Source: Balaenoptera acutorostrata
Lineage: Eukaryota; Chordata; Mammalia; Artiodactyla; Balaenopteridae
Assembly (NCBI RefSeq): GCF_949987535.1
Contig: NC_080075.1
Location: 38,562,269 to 38,626,268 of the forward strand
DNA: 64,000 nucleotides
Direction: 5' to 3'
This document shows, one piece after another, positions 22,926 to 33,547 of the stretch. Within the stretch, counting starts at the first letter, position 1. The number at the start of each line of letters is the position of its first letter. Below the pieces are notes generated by a model. The model was not told the DNA's origin. It was given only the letters and a program-made list of their open reading frames with translations, and did no database searches. A program made the position numbers and the translations under genes.

Positions 22926-23440
22926 GTGTATGTTGTGTGAGCAGAAGCAAAGGTGCAGAAAGATGGTTGTCACCTGTCAACAGTGGTTACCTTGGGCAGT
23001 GCTGTTGGGGGGGGCTGGGGCAGATGGAGATGATTAAACTTTTCCTTTAGCCATGTCTGTGTGGCTCGACTTGTTCCAACCAGCATCTATTACACATACA
23101 ATTTTTTAAATCCAATAAAATTAGAAAGTAAGTTGCAAAAGGATGCCTGTCGTATGATATCATCTATATAAAATCCCAAACTACAAAAACTACGTACTGT
23201 TAATGGAGCTTTACCTAGGTAGTAAAAGCCTGAAACCTGCCCAAACACTTCAACTGGATCTGTGACATCTTGTTTCCTTTAAAAAACAAAACAAAACAAA
23301 AACCTCAAAGCAAATATAGAAGGTTAATGTTCATTGGAGTGGGGGATGGCTACTTGGGTGACGGTTACAGTATTCTTCATAATTTTCCATTAGTTTGAAA
23401 TACTTCAAAGGCTAAAATTTTAACTACAATTAAGGGGAAA
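22926..23440 (+). mobile_element. Ancient L1M-type 3' UTR fragments
   Basis: Blocks gcagaaagatggttgtcacc, tgtcaacagtggttaccttg and a final attttttaaatccaataaaa, then a second, weaker part to 23440 (ggtgacggttacagtattct, cattagtttgaaatactt). They resemble old L1 3' UTRs. The second half is less certain. Confidence 0.5.
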
Positions 23441-23589
23441 AAAGGACTGAGTTTACTTTATTTGTAACTTATCATCTTAGCAAGTCACTATGCATCCTCC
23501 AGATATAAGAAAGAGGGGAAGGAAAGAGGAAGAAAGGATCACAACAAGTCTGGGAGAGCTAGATTGCTCTTCTGATTTTCCTTATTCTT

Positions 23590-23938
23590 TATCTTAGTCA
23601 GTTTGAGCTGCTGTAACAAAATACTATAGACTGGGGGGCATAAACAACAAATATTTATTTCTCACAATTCTGGAGGTTGGGAAGTCCAAAATCAAGGTGC
23701 CAGAATAATCTATGTCTGGTAAGGGTCCTCCTCCTGGTTTGCAGATGGCCACCAACCTACTCTAAGCTCTTCTTATAAAGGCACTAATCCCACCAAGGGG
23801 ACTCCACCCTCATGAACCCATCTAAACCTAATTACTTCCCCAAAAGCCCACCTCTGATTACCATCATATTGAGGATTAGGGCTTCAACATATGACTTTTG
23901 GGGGGACACAAACATTCAGTTTATAGTATTCTTCTACA
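23590..23938 (-). mobile_element. MLT1/MST-like ERVL-MaLR LTR, antisense
   Basis: On the plus strand: tgagctgctgtaacaaaata, aacaacaaatatttatttct, acaattctggaggttgggaa, gtccaaaatcaaggtgccag, ttgcagatggccaccaa and gattagggcttcaacatatg. This is the antisense MaLR LTR pattern. Confidence 0.85.
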
Positions 23939-24501
23939 GTGTTTTATTTGGCAACAAACAAGGGAGAGAGCCAAAATTAATGTCCTGTGGCTAAGTGGCT
24001 GGCTGGCTGGCTGGATGGATGGACAACCTAATAAACCAACAGCTGCCAGGTTCTGGTACAAGTTGGAATCTTGCCTTCATCATGAAGGCTCACAGAGGCC
24101 ATCCCCCAAGGCTGTGGGACTGCTCACTGCTCACCTCTGGTTCTAATACAATGCATTCATGAAACTGAGCCCCTTGTGCTTTTGCCTGTCAGACCACAAG
24201 AACCTACATGTGCTAATAAGTAGTTAGAAGACGAAGAGCACTTGCTACCGATTACCCTCCTTGTGCTGTGGGGAGGGGAGAATATTCCTTGTCCTTCCCC
24301 TGTCCTGAGTGGAGACCTGCAGCTGTGGCTGTAGGGACCCAAGGGGACAGTGGCTCCCCTGCTCTCAGGGGATAGGAAATAATAATGAACTGTGTGGCCG
24401 TTCCAAATGCACTACCTTGATTTTTTTCCTCCAAAACAAACAAAAAAATGTCCCTGAGAAATAGTTGGCAGGGCAGGTGTTCTACACCCCCTTTTCTTGG
24501 A
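23939..24501. other. Unassigned DNA
   Basis: Short ggctggctggctggctggat/ggat repeat at about 23996-24021. No gene or named repeat otherwise. Confidence 0.4.
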
Positions 24502-24515
24502 GGGGGTGTAACTTT

Positions 24516-24516
24516 T

Positions 24517-24551
<35 letters not shown>

Positions 24552-24814
24552 TGGCTGTGCTGGGTCCCCGTTTCTGTGCGAGGGCTTTCTCTAGTTGCGG
24601 CAAGCGGGGGCCACCCTTCATCGCGGCGCGCAGGCCTCTCACTATCGCGGCCCCTCCCGTTGCGGAGCACAGGCTCCAGACGCGCAGGCTCAGCAATTGT
24701 GGCTCACGGGCCCAGCTGCTCCGCGGCATGTGGGATCTTCCCAGACCAGGGCTCGAACCCGTGTCCCCTGCACTGGCAGGCAGACTCTCAACCACTGCGC
24801 CACCAGGGAAGCCC
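24516..24814 (-). mobile_element. CHR-2 SINE, short subtype
   Basis: Antisense copy with a (TTTA)n tail at the left and the head at the right. A 14-bp exact duplication GGGGGTGTAACTTT (24502-24515 and 24815-24828) flanks it. Three antisense frames (119, 94 and 82 codons) cross the whole body without a stop. Confidence 0.95.
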
Positions 24815-24954
24815 GGGGGTGTAACTTTGATATAGGGAGTTGAGGGCCTGGCTGGGGTCACAGTTAAGAGCGTGTCCCCTGGCTCAGAGAGCAGAGTACC
24901 ACTGGGCTCTAGAAGCCAGTCTGGGGGGGAAGTGCCCAGCCTACCAGGGCAGCC

Positions 24955-25040
24955 AATGTTTACTGGGCAGTTCCTATGTTCCAGGTGCCGTGCACATCAG
25001 CTGGTGTTTAATTCTTGCAGCAGCTTTGAGTTAGGTGGGC
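24955..25040 (-). mobile_element. MIR SINE fragment
   Basis: Antisense MIR blocks: gttcctatgttccaggtgcc, then taattcttgcagcagctttg. Only the middle part is kept. Confidence 0.6.
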
Positions 25041-25464
25041 TGTGTGGCTGGGAGGCCAGTTGTGCACATTACGAACGACCCTGCTGAGGGAGGCGGGGAC
25101 TGGGCTGGCTGCAGAGGACCAGATTCCACACTAAGCATCCATCCACCGGGTGAGCAGGAGCTATCTGGGGCTTTTCATAGAGCAGTGGCTTAACCCAACT
25201 TGATTTTTGGAGAAGTCTCTCTGGCTTCGGGGTGGAGAGAGGATTGGAGGGGGCAGGAGTGGGGGCCGAAAGGCATCTGTGAGGTCGCTGCTGTGGCTGG
25301 GAATGAGCAAAGGTGGGGAGGAGTAGAGCTGGGACCTTGGCAAAAGGGGATGGCTCCCAGGTCTGGAGTGGGAAGCAGCGCGGAGGACCACCGGAGAAGG
25401 GAGCCGGGTAGGAGGCAGCAGCCAGACAAGGAGGAAGAAACTGCTGACAGGGAGGGGGGCTTGC
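25041..25464. other. Unassigned GC-rich DNA
   Basis: Purine-rich plus strand with many GGAGG and GGGAG motifs. Open frames of 79-114 codons occur on both strands, as expected in GC-rich DNA. No domain is seen. Confidence 0.4.
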
Positions 25465-25562
25465 GTGGGCTCAGCCACCAACTAGTCTTGGGACTTTGGG
25501 CAGATCACAGCACCCCTTTGGGGACTCAGTTTCCACTTCTGTAAAATGATGGGGCTGGATGC
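25465..25562 (+). mobile_element. MIR SINE fragment
   Basis: Contains caaactagtc-like remnants, tgggactttgggcagatcac, ggactcagtttccacttctg and taaaatgatggggctgga, in MIR order. Confidence 0.7.
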
Positions 25563-26224
25563 AGGCTGTCCAACTGCAGTGCCTCTGGGTCCTGGTGCCC
25601 GGCGCCGCTGGGAGTGCCAGAGAAACTGCCAGGGTGGCAGGGAGTGGTGGGCACCCAGGAGCCAGTTGGCATCCCGGCAAGCTATGGCAAAGCTAAGGCA
25701 AAGGGCAATGGCAATGCTAAGGCAAAGGGCAAGCAAGCGCTGCCAGGCTCGCCCACGTGGCCAGGACACTGAAGTCACCGCGGCAGGGTTCCAGCCGGGC
25801 ATGGGCTGGGCCATGAACTGCATCGTCTCTTTACATAACCGTCTTCACAACAGCTTGTTCTCTCAGTCGGGTGGTACCAGGCCTCTGATCGAATGGCTTT
25901 TGCAGTTCCTCACTGTCAAATTCGAGGTTGGGCTAGGGAGCAGGAAAGAGCAAACAGCAAGGTGGCCTTGAAATCATCTCAGCCCTCTGGCTCGGTCTCC
26001 TTGTGTGCCAGGGCTGGGGTGGATCTTCTAAAGGTCCTTCCTGACCCTGCAGTTCTAGGAGCCTCTGGTTAGGACCCTGCCTTGGAAATCACTCTGAGCT
26101 GGGGGGGGGCTCCCTGCCTCTGAGCTGAGTGCCTTGGTGTGCTTTTCCGGGCGCTGCCAGAAATGGGAGAGGTTGTCAGGACTGATGGCTAAACACTCCA
26201 CTTGGCAATACACATTTTACATAT
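25563..26224. other. Unassigned GC-rich DNA with a short tandem repeat
   Basis: At about 25683-25735 the unit ggcaaagctaaggcaaaggg recurs imperfectly (ggcaatgctaaggcaaaggg). The 141-codon plus frame at 25546-25971 gains its length from this low-complexity stretch (MAKLRQRAMAMLRQRAS). I see no gene. Confidence 0.45.
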
Positions 26225-26400
26225 TTCCAGCTGTATAGCCATGATAAGTGTCTTAAATCCTCTGTGCCTCGGTTTCCTTGTGCCTGCAGAGAGAAACGTG
26301 ATGGGGCCCATTGTGGCCCTCTACACTGGGGATGGTAATGCTACCTACTTTGCTCTTAGGAATAATAAGTGAGAAAATACTAGTAAACCTTTAGCACAGA
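26225..26400 (+). mobile_element. MIR SINE
   Basis: Contains aagtgtcttaaatcctctgt, gcctcggtttccttgtgcct, then ggtaatgctacctac and a weak 3' part (acctttagcacagacctagg). Confidence 0.65.
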
Positions 26401-27018
26401 CCTAGGCACACTGAAGTTTGCAGTTACTGATAGCTATGACCATAATTACAGCTTCGCCGTCAGTACTTATGGAGCACCTGGCACCATGCCAGGCTCAGGG
26501 GACACAGTGCTAACCTATTAGCCTGGCACGCAGGGCCCCTGCCCTCAGAGTTACTGTCTGGAGGGGAGGCGGACAAGTTAACCCGTATGCATTAACTAGT
26601 ACAGGTGCACTCTGCTAGGGAGGCAGGGGGTGATGCAGGAGCACATACGAGAGGCTGAACCCCCAGCACTTACTATGGTCTTTTCACTGTTTAGCTCCAC
26701 CCAGTGGAGAAACAGATATGTGTCACCCAAGGGTGGGGGTGAGACAACAGGTTTTCGTCTTCGAAGCATGAGGCTGGGAAATTAGTGTTCCCCATGATCA
26801 AAGGTGGTGGTCTGGGCCAGGGTAGTGGTGTTGGAGTTGGAGAGAGGAGGACAGAGAGAAGTGACAGGACCTAGTAATTGAGTGGACAGTGGGGGCAGGG
26901 TGTGTGTGTGCTGGTTCTGTGTGTTCACAGGAAGGTCAAGGATGAGGCCCAGGTTTTTGACTGGCAGGGGAATGGTGAGGCCATTCGGTTCCACTTCCAA
27001 TCCTCTTCCAGCCCATAA
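26401..27018. other. Unassigned DNA
   Basis: 26455-26600 (tggagcacctggcaccatgc, caggctcaggggacacagtg, gggcccctgccctcag) looks like an old mammal-wide repeat that I cannot name. The rest shows nothing I can support. Confidence 0.35.
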
Positions 27019-27023
27019 AGTAC

Positions 27024-27533
27024 TGTAGTGATTAATTTCATGTGTCAAATTGACGGTGCTCAGATGGGCCACAGTGTGCCTAGATGTTTGATCAAACATT
27101 ATTATGGGTGTGTCTGTGAGGGTGTTTTTGGCTGAGATTGACATGTGAACCAGTTGACTGAGTAAAGCAGATTGCCCTCCCTAATATGGGTGGACCTTGC
27201 CTAATCAGATGAAGACCTGAATAGAACAAAAAGGCTGACCTTCCCACGAGTAAGAGGGAACTCCTCCTGCCTGACTGATTGAGCTGAGACGTGGATCTTT
27301 TCCTGCCTTTGGACTCCAGCTGAAACATCAGCTCTTCTTGGGTCTCCAGCCTGCTGACTTTCAGACTAGAACTTACACCATCAGCTCGCCTGGGTCTCCA
27401 GCTTGCTGACTGCAACTCTTGGGACTTCTCACTCTCCAAAACTGTGTGAGCCAATTCCTTGTAATAAATTTCTTTCTATGTATACATACGCATCCTACTG
27501 GTTCTGTTTCTCTGGAGAACACTGACTAATACA
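27024..27533 (+). mobile_element. MLT2-like ERVL solo LTR
   Basis: A 510-bp element with TG...CA ends: ttaatttcatgtgtcaaatt, gtgtctgtgagggtgttttt, agtaaagcagattgccctcc, cctgaatagaacaaaaaggc, ggttctgtttctctggagaa, ctgactaataca. Flanking 5-mers AGTAC (27019-27023) and GGTAC (27534-27538) are a near-perfect duplication. An AATAAA-like signal (gtaataaatt) lies near the 3' end. Confidence 0.85.
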
Positions 27534-27785
27534 GGTACATTTGTGAAATCTAGAAAAAGGGCCCTCTAGGCAGCTACAGCCATTGCCAAGGTGAAGGCCT
27601 GTGAGCGGAACAGATGGACCCCATCTCCCTCACTCCCTCCTGTCTGGGAGCGTGGCACAACCCGCACAGACACACACAATGGTCTGGACACCACTGACTG
27701 AAACAGGGGACAGAGAGGCCAGTTGATGTGATGAGTTTTAAACATGTTGGTTTCGAAGTGTCTGAAGGTAATGTGAGACTGAGAG
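27534..27785. other. Unassigned DNA
   Basis: No gene or repeat family recognised. Confidence 0.35.
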
Positions 27786-28171
27786 GCTTTTTTTGTTTCT
27801 TTTTTTCCTTTTTTAAAATTGGGGTGCAATTCACATAACATGAAATTAACCATTTTAAAGTGTACAATTCAGTGGCATTGAGTACATTCAGAATGTTGCG
27901 CAATCAATGATGTGACAGACAGGGCTTACTTTCCAAAACATAGCAGCAGCTCATACAGCTCAATAACAAAACAAACAAACAAACAAACAACCCAATCAAA
28001 AAACGTGCAGAAGACCTAAATAAACATTTCTCCAGAGAAGACATACGGATGGCCAACAGGCACATGAAAAGATGCTCAACATCATTAATTCAAATCAAAT
28101 GCAAATCAAAAGTACAATGAGGTATCACCTCACACCTGTCAGAATGGCCATCATTACAAAGTCTACAAATA

Positions 28172-28522
28172 GGGACTTACCTGGTGGTGCAGTGGTTAAG
28201 AATCCGCCTGCCAATGCAGGGGACACGGGTTCAAGCCCTGGTCCGGGAAGATCCCACATGCCACGGAGCAACTAAGCCCGTGCGCCACAACTACTGAGTC
28301 TGCGCTCTAGAGCCCACGAGCCACAACTACTGAGCCCGCATACCACAACTACTGAAGCCTGCACGCCTAGAGCCTGTGCTCCACAACAAGAGAAGCCATC
28401 ACAATGAGAAGCACACGCACCGCAACAAAGAGTAGCCCCCGGTCGCCACAACTAGAGAAAGCCCACGTGCAGCAACAAAGACCCAACACAGCCAAAAAAT
28501 AGATAAATAAATAAATAAATTT
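28172..28522 (+). mobile_element. CHR-2 SINE, long subtype
   Basis: Contains the longer body: after the tRNA part come gcgctctagagcccacgagc, then repeats of the ccacaactactga module, then agagaagccatcacaatgag. The 14-bp duplication AAAGTCTACAAATA (28158-28171 and 28878-28891) encloses this SINE plus the next one, so the next one landed in its A-rich tail later. Confidence 0.9.
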
Positions 28523-28815
28523 GGGCTTCCCTGGTGGCGCAGTGGTTGAGAATCTGCCTGCCAATGCAGGGGACACGGGTTCGAGCCCTGGTCTGGGAAG
28601 ATCCCACATGCCGCAGAGCAACTGGGCCCGTGAGCCACAACTGCTGAGCCTGCGCGTCTGGAGCCTGTGCTCCGCAACAGGAGAGGCCGCGATAGTGAGA
28701 GGCACGCGCACCGCGATGAAGAGTGGCCCCCGCTTGCCACAACTAGACAAAGCCCTCGCACAGAAACGAAGACCCAACACAGTCCTAAATAAATAAATTA
28801 ATTTAAAAAAAAAAA
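28523..28815 (+). mobile_element. CHR-2 SINE, short subtype, inserted in the tail of another CHR-2
   Basis: Complete short-subtype copy. It lies directly behind the AAATAAATAAATT tail of the long-subtype copy and inside that copy's target-site duplication. Downstream, before the outer duplication, is a small imperfect palindrome (aaagatctaactgacgatct). Confidence 0.92.
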
Positions 28816-29008
28816 GATCTAACTGACGATCTTTAAAAAAAATAAAAAATAAATAAATTAATTAATTAATTTTTTTAAAAGTCTACAAATAATAAATGCT
28901 GGAGAGGGTGTGGAAAAAAGGGAACCCTCCTACACTATTGGTCGGAATGTAAATTGATGCAGCCACTGTGGAAAACAGTTTGGAAGTTCCTTAAAAAACT
29001 AAAAATAG

Positions 29009-29318
29009 GGCTTCCCTGGTGGCGCAGTGGTTGGGAGTCTGCCTGCCAATGCAGGGGACACGGGTTCGAGCCCTGGTCTGGGAAGATCCCACATGCCGCG
29101 GAGCAACTAGGCCCGTGAGCCACAGCTACTGAGCCTGCGCGTCTGGAGCCTGTGCTCCGCAACAAGAGAGGCCGCGATAATGAGAGGCCCGTGCACCGCG
29201 ATGAAGAGTGGCCCCCACTTGCTGCAACTAGAGAAAGCCCTCGCACAGAAACGAAGACCCAACACAGCCATAAATAAATAAAAATAAATAAATAAAAATT
29301 AAAAAAAAAAAAAAAAAA
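29009..29318 (+). mobile_element. CHR-2 SINE, short subtype
   Basis: Complete copy within the younger L1. The duplication AAAAACTAAAAATAG appears at both sides (ending 29008 and 29333), inside the L1 ORF2 sequence. It has a TAAATAAA-type tail and a long A-run. Confidence 0.92.
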
Positions 29319-30150
29319 AAAAACTAAAAATAGAGTTACCATATGATCCAGCAATCCCACTCCTGGGCGTATATCCAGAGAAAACCCTAATTTGAAAAGA
29401 TACATGCACTCCAATGTTCATAGTAGCATTATATACAATAGCCAAGACATGAAAGCAAGCTAAATGTCCATCAATAGATGAATGAATAAAGATGTGGGAT
29501 ATATATAAAATGGAATACTACTCAGCCATAAAAAATAATAAAATAATGCCATTTGTAGCAACATGGGTGGACCTAGAGATTATCATACTAAGTGAAGTAA
29601 GTCAGTCAAAGACAAATACCATACGATATCACTTATATGTGGAATCTAAAATATGATACAAATGGACTTATTTACAAAACAAACAGACTCACAGACCTAG
29701 AAAATGAATTTTTGGTTACCAAAGGGGAGAGGGGGGTGTGGGATAAATTAGGAGCTTGGGATTAACAGATACTACTATATATAAAATAAACAATAAGGAC
29801 CTACTGTATAGCACTGGAAACTATATTCAATATCTTGTAATAACCTATAATGAAAAAGAATATATATATGTGTAAAACTGAATCACTTTGCTGTACACCA
29901 GAAACTAACATTGTAAATCAACTATATTTTAATTAAAAAAAAAAATGTTGTGCAACCATCACCTCTACCTAGTTCCAAACATTTTCATCACCCACAAAAG
30001 TAGTCACTTCCTATTCCCCCCTCTCCTCAGCCCCTGGCATCCATTAATCCACTTTCTGTTTCTATAGATACATGTTTTGAATATTTCATATAAATGGAAT
30101 CATACCTTGTGACCTTTGTGTCTGGTTTCTTTTGTTTAACATCCGTTTGT

Positions 30151-30829
30151 TTGTTTCTTTTGAAGGCTGAGGAGACGATGGAAAGGGGCCAGCAGAGGTG
30201 GGAGATGTTGATAACACAGGAGAGAAAGAGGATATAGCCAATAGAAAGCAACGCTGAGAATGCGCTGGAGGGGGTGGGATGAGAGGAGCCCAGCAGGGAC
30301 TGCCTTCTACACCAGTGGGGGGACACCTCTGTCATGGAGGGAAGGAGAAGGGTGTGGGGAAGACGCACACATGATCATAACTATAGGATTGGCAGCAGTG
30401 GAGGGGATTTCCATCTGACGGTTTCTATCTTCTTTGTGAGAGAAGAGGTTGGCCACCTACTGAGAGGCAGAGGAGAAGTTGGAAGGTTTGAAGAGAATGA
30501 AGATGATTTGAAAATAGTTGCTATGGGGAAAGGGGAAGATCTTTCTAGGGAAAAAGAAGGACTTTTCCAGGCAATGTTGAGGGATCGGGTGAGGTTGGGG
30601 TCAGTGAATTCATAGTGACATTAATCTGTAGTGTTATCTAATTTTATCTACAGATCTCAGCAACCTGGACATGACTGGTGTTTACATGTAACACTTGGAG
30701 CTATGGCAGCTATCCTGTAACCATGAGGACACAAGTTTAAGACCTAAGCCAATACACTGAGGATGGCAGAGCAAAGATTGGTTGTATCCTCCAGTGTACT
30801 CTGCATACAGTAATTGGGATGATTCTGTT
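30151..30829. other. Unassigned DNA, purine-rich
   Basis: No gene seen. The part 30700-30800 (tggcagctatcctgtaacca, ctgaggatggcagagcaaag) resembles an MLT1-type fragment, not certain. Confidence 0.35.
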
Positions 30830-31410
30830 CATGAGTCAGATCTTATTGCTTCTCTCCTTAAAGTCCTTTAATGACTTTCTGCTTCTCCAAGAAAAATTCC
30901 AAGTTTTTACCTTAGTCTGTAAAGCCCCACATGATCTGGCCCCCTGCTGCCTCTCTGACTTCATCCTTCCACTCGCTCCCACTCTCCCTCCATGCCAGCC
31001 TCTGGCATCCTTGCTGATCCTTGACTCTTTCCAGCACATTCCAGCCTCAGAGTCTTTGCCCTGGCTGTTCTGCTTTGCCTGGGATGCTCTCAGCCCAGAT
31101 GCCTGGCTTGTTCCCTCATTTCCTTCAGTTCTGCTTAGATGCCACCTCATCAGAGAGGCATTCTCTGGCCACCCCCTTTCTAAATGCACCTTCATCGCTC
31201 TATTCTCTTTTCCTGCTTTATTGTTCTTTGGAGCCCATGTTGGCACCTCACACTTCACAGACTTATTTGTTCACTTGTTTATTCACACACACACACACAC
31301 ATGAATGTGAGCTTCCTGAGAGCAAGCCCCTGTTCAATCCCCCAGCACCTAGAACAGTGCTTGGCACCTAGCAGTTGTTCAACAAATCTTTATTGAATGA
31401 ATGAATTAAT
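30830..31410 (+). mobile_element. L2 LINE, about 580 bp
   Basis: Well-kept L2 3' region: agtcctttaatgactttctg, taaagccccacatgatctgg, ccccctgctgcctctctgac, gctgttctgctttgcctggg, cctcatcagagaggcattct, ctggccacccc, and the L2 end agcacctagaacagtgcttg...tttattgaatgaatga. Open frames of 161 and 140 codons here are fossil or chance reading of L2. Confidence 0.92.
31284..31303. repeat. (CA)n microsatellite
   Basis: About nine CA units inside the L2. Confidence 0.9.
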
Positions 31411-31759
31411 TAAAAGAAAAGGCCAAGGTCCTTGATGATTATTACTGAGCCACTGCACTGACCCTGGAGCCACCCAGGCCCACACTTCTCATCGCACGAG
31501 AGAGTTGCCAACTGCCAGGATGTAGGGGAAAGTGGCCAAGGCTGAGGCAGAAGGGACAGGGCACTGGGCACCAGGGCAAAACTTGCCCACTTCACCATGA
31601 CCTGGCCTGGCTGGCCAGTCCCAGCCCCCATAGAGAAACTGAAACCAGAAATCTAGCTCTTAACCTTGGCACCTCACCTATACGATGATCTGCATACTTG
31701 GTTTCAGTAAGAGAGAAGTCTCACACTCCTTCAACCAGGACGAACCCCTGTCCCCAGGT
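31411..31759. other. Unassigned DNA
   Basis: No supported feature. Confidence 0.35.
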
Positions 31760-32200
31760 ACACCAGTTAGGTTCAGTTGCAAATAACAGGAACATGGAAA
31801 ATAGTGGCCTGCACAAATTAAGGGCTTGAATTTCCTACCATCACAAGTCTAGGCTAGAGAGAGGTATGCAGGTCAGGGCAGGTACAGCAACCCTCATGTT
31901 CTCAGTGACCCTGGCTCCTTCTGTCTTTCTGTCCCACCATCCTGAGCATGTGGCCCTTAGTCTCATGCTCCCATGATGGCTGCATGCCCTCCAGCATTTG
32001 TCCACAGTCCAGGGAGGAAGAGGGAGAAGGGCAATGGAGCAAAGCCACAGGCCAGGACAGCTTTCCTAGAAACCCCACACAGTGACTTTAGTTTGCATCT
32101 CACTAGACAGAACTATGTCACATGGTCACCCCAGCTGCAAGACAGTCCATGCACCTGTCACTCCAAACAAAACCAGGATTCTGTCATGAGGAAGAAGATG
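31760..32200 (+). mobile_element. Unnamed ancient interspersed repeat, copy 2
   Basis: Shares the block order of the segments at 6640-6960 and 62465-62860: gttaggttcagttgcaaata, tggctccttctgtctttctg, tcccaccatcctgagcatgt, catgatggctgcatgc, tccagggaggaagaggg, then gtcacatggtcaccccagct. Confidence 0.55.
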
Positions 32201-32214
32201 AGAACAGATGGTGC

Positions 32215-32360
32215 CTAAGCTGGTGATTTTCAAACTTGAGTGTGCCTCCGGGTCACCTGGAAGGCTTGTTAAAATCCAGATTTTTGTCCTTCCCCTCCTC
32301 CCCAACCAGTTTTCCAGTTGATGCTGGTGACAGGGAACACACTTTGAGAACTGCTGGCAC
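32215..32360 (+). mobile_element. MER5A-like hAT element
   Basis: Blocks ttttcaaacttgagtgtgcc, gtcacctggaaggcttgtta, aaatccaga, gttgatgctggtgac and cacactttgagaactgctgg match the MER5A order, with a diverged centre. Confidence 0.85.
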
Positions 32361-32884
32361 TCCAGCACACAGCACTGTGAAATACGCAGAGAGCGGTAAG
32401 TTCACACTGAACGCTGACTGGCTTAGTCCCAGAGTGGTCGCCATTGGTTTTCCGGGACAACCTCACTGTGGCTAATGTGTCAGCTGGTTTGGCTTTGCGC
32501 TACCTGCCATCCTCCCATTTCCAACAGCCCACCTGCCTTCCTCTGCAGCCCACGCAAGAAACTGCCTTCAGAGCCTCCTGGCCAAGCCTGAGCGTGTTTG
32601 CAAAGACTTTTAGGTGAGGAGACGCTGAATCCAACTCGCAGGTGCCTGGAGAGGTCGGGATGGGCTGCTCCCTGCAGACCTTCCTGAGAGGCTCCAAGCT
32701 GCCCTTTTGACCGGCGGGTTCTTCTGGAGAAGTGCCGTTTTCCCTGTCATTCACGTCTGCAGAATTCATCGCTACATTTCACTGTCAGCTTCTAGTGACA
32801 CATGCCATGTGAATACCTAAGCGTCCTGCAGCTAGAAAAGCCTCCCACACAGGTGTGCCCACCTCTGCTTTTGATGAGGAGGAT
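32361..32884. other. Unassigned DNA
   Basis: No supported feature. Confidence 0.35.
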
Positions 32885-33547
32885 TTTTCTTTTTAATTGA
32901 GAAAAAAAATCACATACCACGTAATTCACCCTTTTAAAATACGGTCTAGTAGCTTTCAGTATATTCACAGAGTTCTGCAGCCATCACCACTAATTCACAG
33001 AACATTTTCATCATCCCGTAAAGAAATCCCATTTGCTGTCCCCGCCCCCAACTCCTCCCCCCCACCTCGCCCCCATAGATACCTTCTGTCTCTATGGACC
33101 TGCCTATTCTGGACATTTCTCTTAAATGAAATCATACAATATGTAGTCTTTTGTGCCTGGCTTCTTTCACTTAGCATGATGTTTTCAAAGTTTATACATG
33201 TTGTAACATGTATTGGCACTTCATTCTTTTTTTATGGCCAAATAATAATCCATTGTATGGATATACAGCACTTAGTTTATCCATTCATCAGGTGATGGAC
33301 ATTTCAATTTTTTTCTACTTCTTGGCTATTATGACTAATTCTGCCATGAGCATACCTAGGAGTGGAATTGCTGATTCTCATAGTAACTCTGTGTTTAACT
33401 TATTGAGAAACTGCCTGACTGTCTGCCAAAATTACTGCACTATTTTACATTTGCATAGCAATGTGTGAGGGTTCCAATTTCTCCACATCATTGCTACCGC
33501 TTGTTAGTACCTGTCTTTTTGATTATGGACATTCTAGTAGGTGTGAA
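32885..33547 (-). mobile_element. Ancient L1M, antisense
   Basis: Plus-strand blocks: aattcacccttttaaaatac, gcagccatcaccactaattc, ctctatggacctgcctattc, gaaatcatacaatatgtagt, cttctttcacttagcatgat, ccattgtatggatatacagc, catcaggtgatggacatttc, taggagtggaattgctg. This is the antisense L1M ORF2 end and 3' UTR. Confidence 0.88.

Larger units (their letters stand above)
27904..29943 (+). mobile_element. 5'-truncated L1 carrying three CHR-2 insertions
   Basis: Starts within ORF2 (gatgtgacagacagggctta, corresponding to the DKGLISKIY region) and ends with the L1 3' UTR and poly(A) (tgctgtacaccagaaactaa...ttttaattaaaaaa). The duplication AATGTTGCGCAA (27892-27903) and AATGTTGTGCAA (29944-29955) flanks it with one mismatch. 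Without its SINEs it is about 1.0 kb. ORF2 is interrupted at two points by SINEs. Confidence 0.9.
27790..30150 (-). mobile_element. Ancient L1M (antisense), split by a younger L1
   Basis: Left part 27790-27903: aaattggggtgcaattcaca, taaccattttaaagtgtaca, attcagtggcattgagtaca. Right part 29944-30150: gcaaccatcacctctaccta, aacattttcatcaccca, tggcatccattaatccactt, ataaatggaatcatacct. Joined, they give an uninterrupted antisense L1M 3' region. The insert between them is the younger L1. Confidence 0.85.

Noticed and set aside
22565..23050. 161-codon plus-strand open frame
   Set aside because: No known domain, odd composition, a competing frame overlaps it, and its end runs into L1M 3' UTR sequence.
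25546..25971. 141-codon plus-strand open frame in GC-rich DNA
   Set aside because: Length depends on a short tandem repeat coding a low-complexity MAKLRQRA-like stretch; minus frames overlap it.
28935..29414. 159-codon minus-strand open frame
   Set aside because: Made by the antisense strand of a CHR-2 SINE plus L1 flanks.
30819..31304. 161-codon plus and 140-codon minus open frames
   Set aside because: The sequence is an L2 fragment; the frames follow from L2 3' sequence and are not genes.
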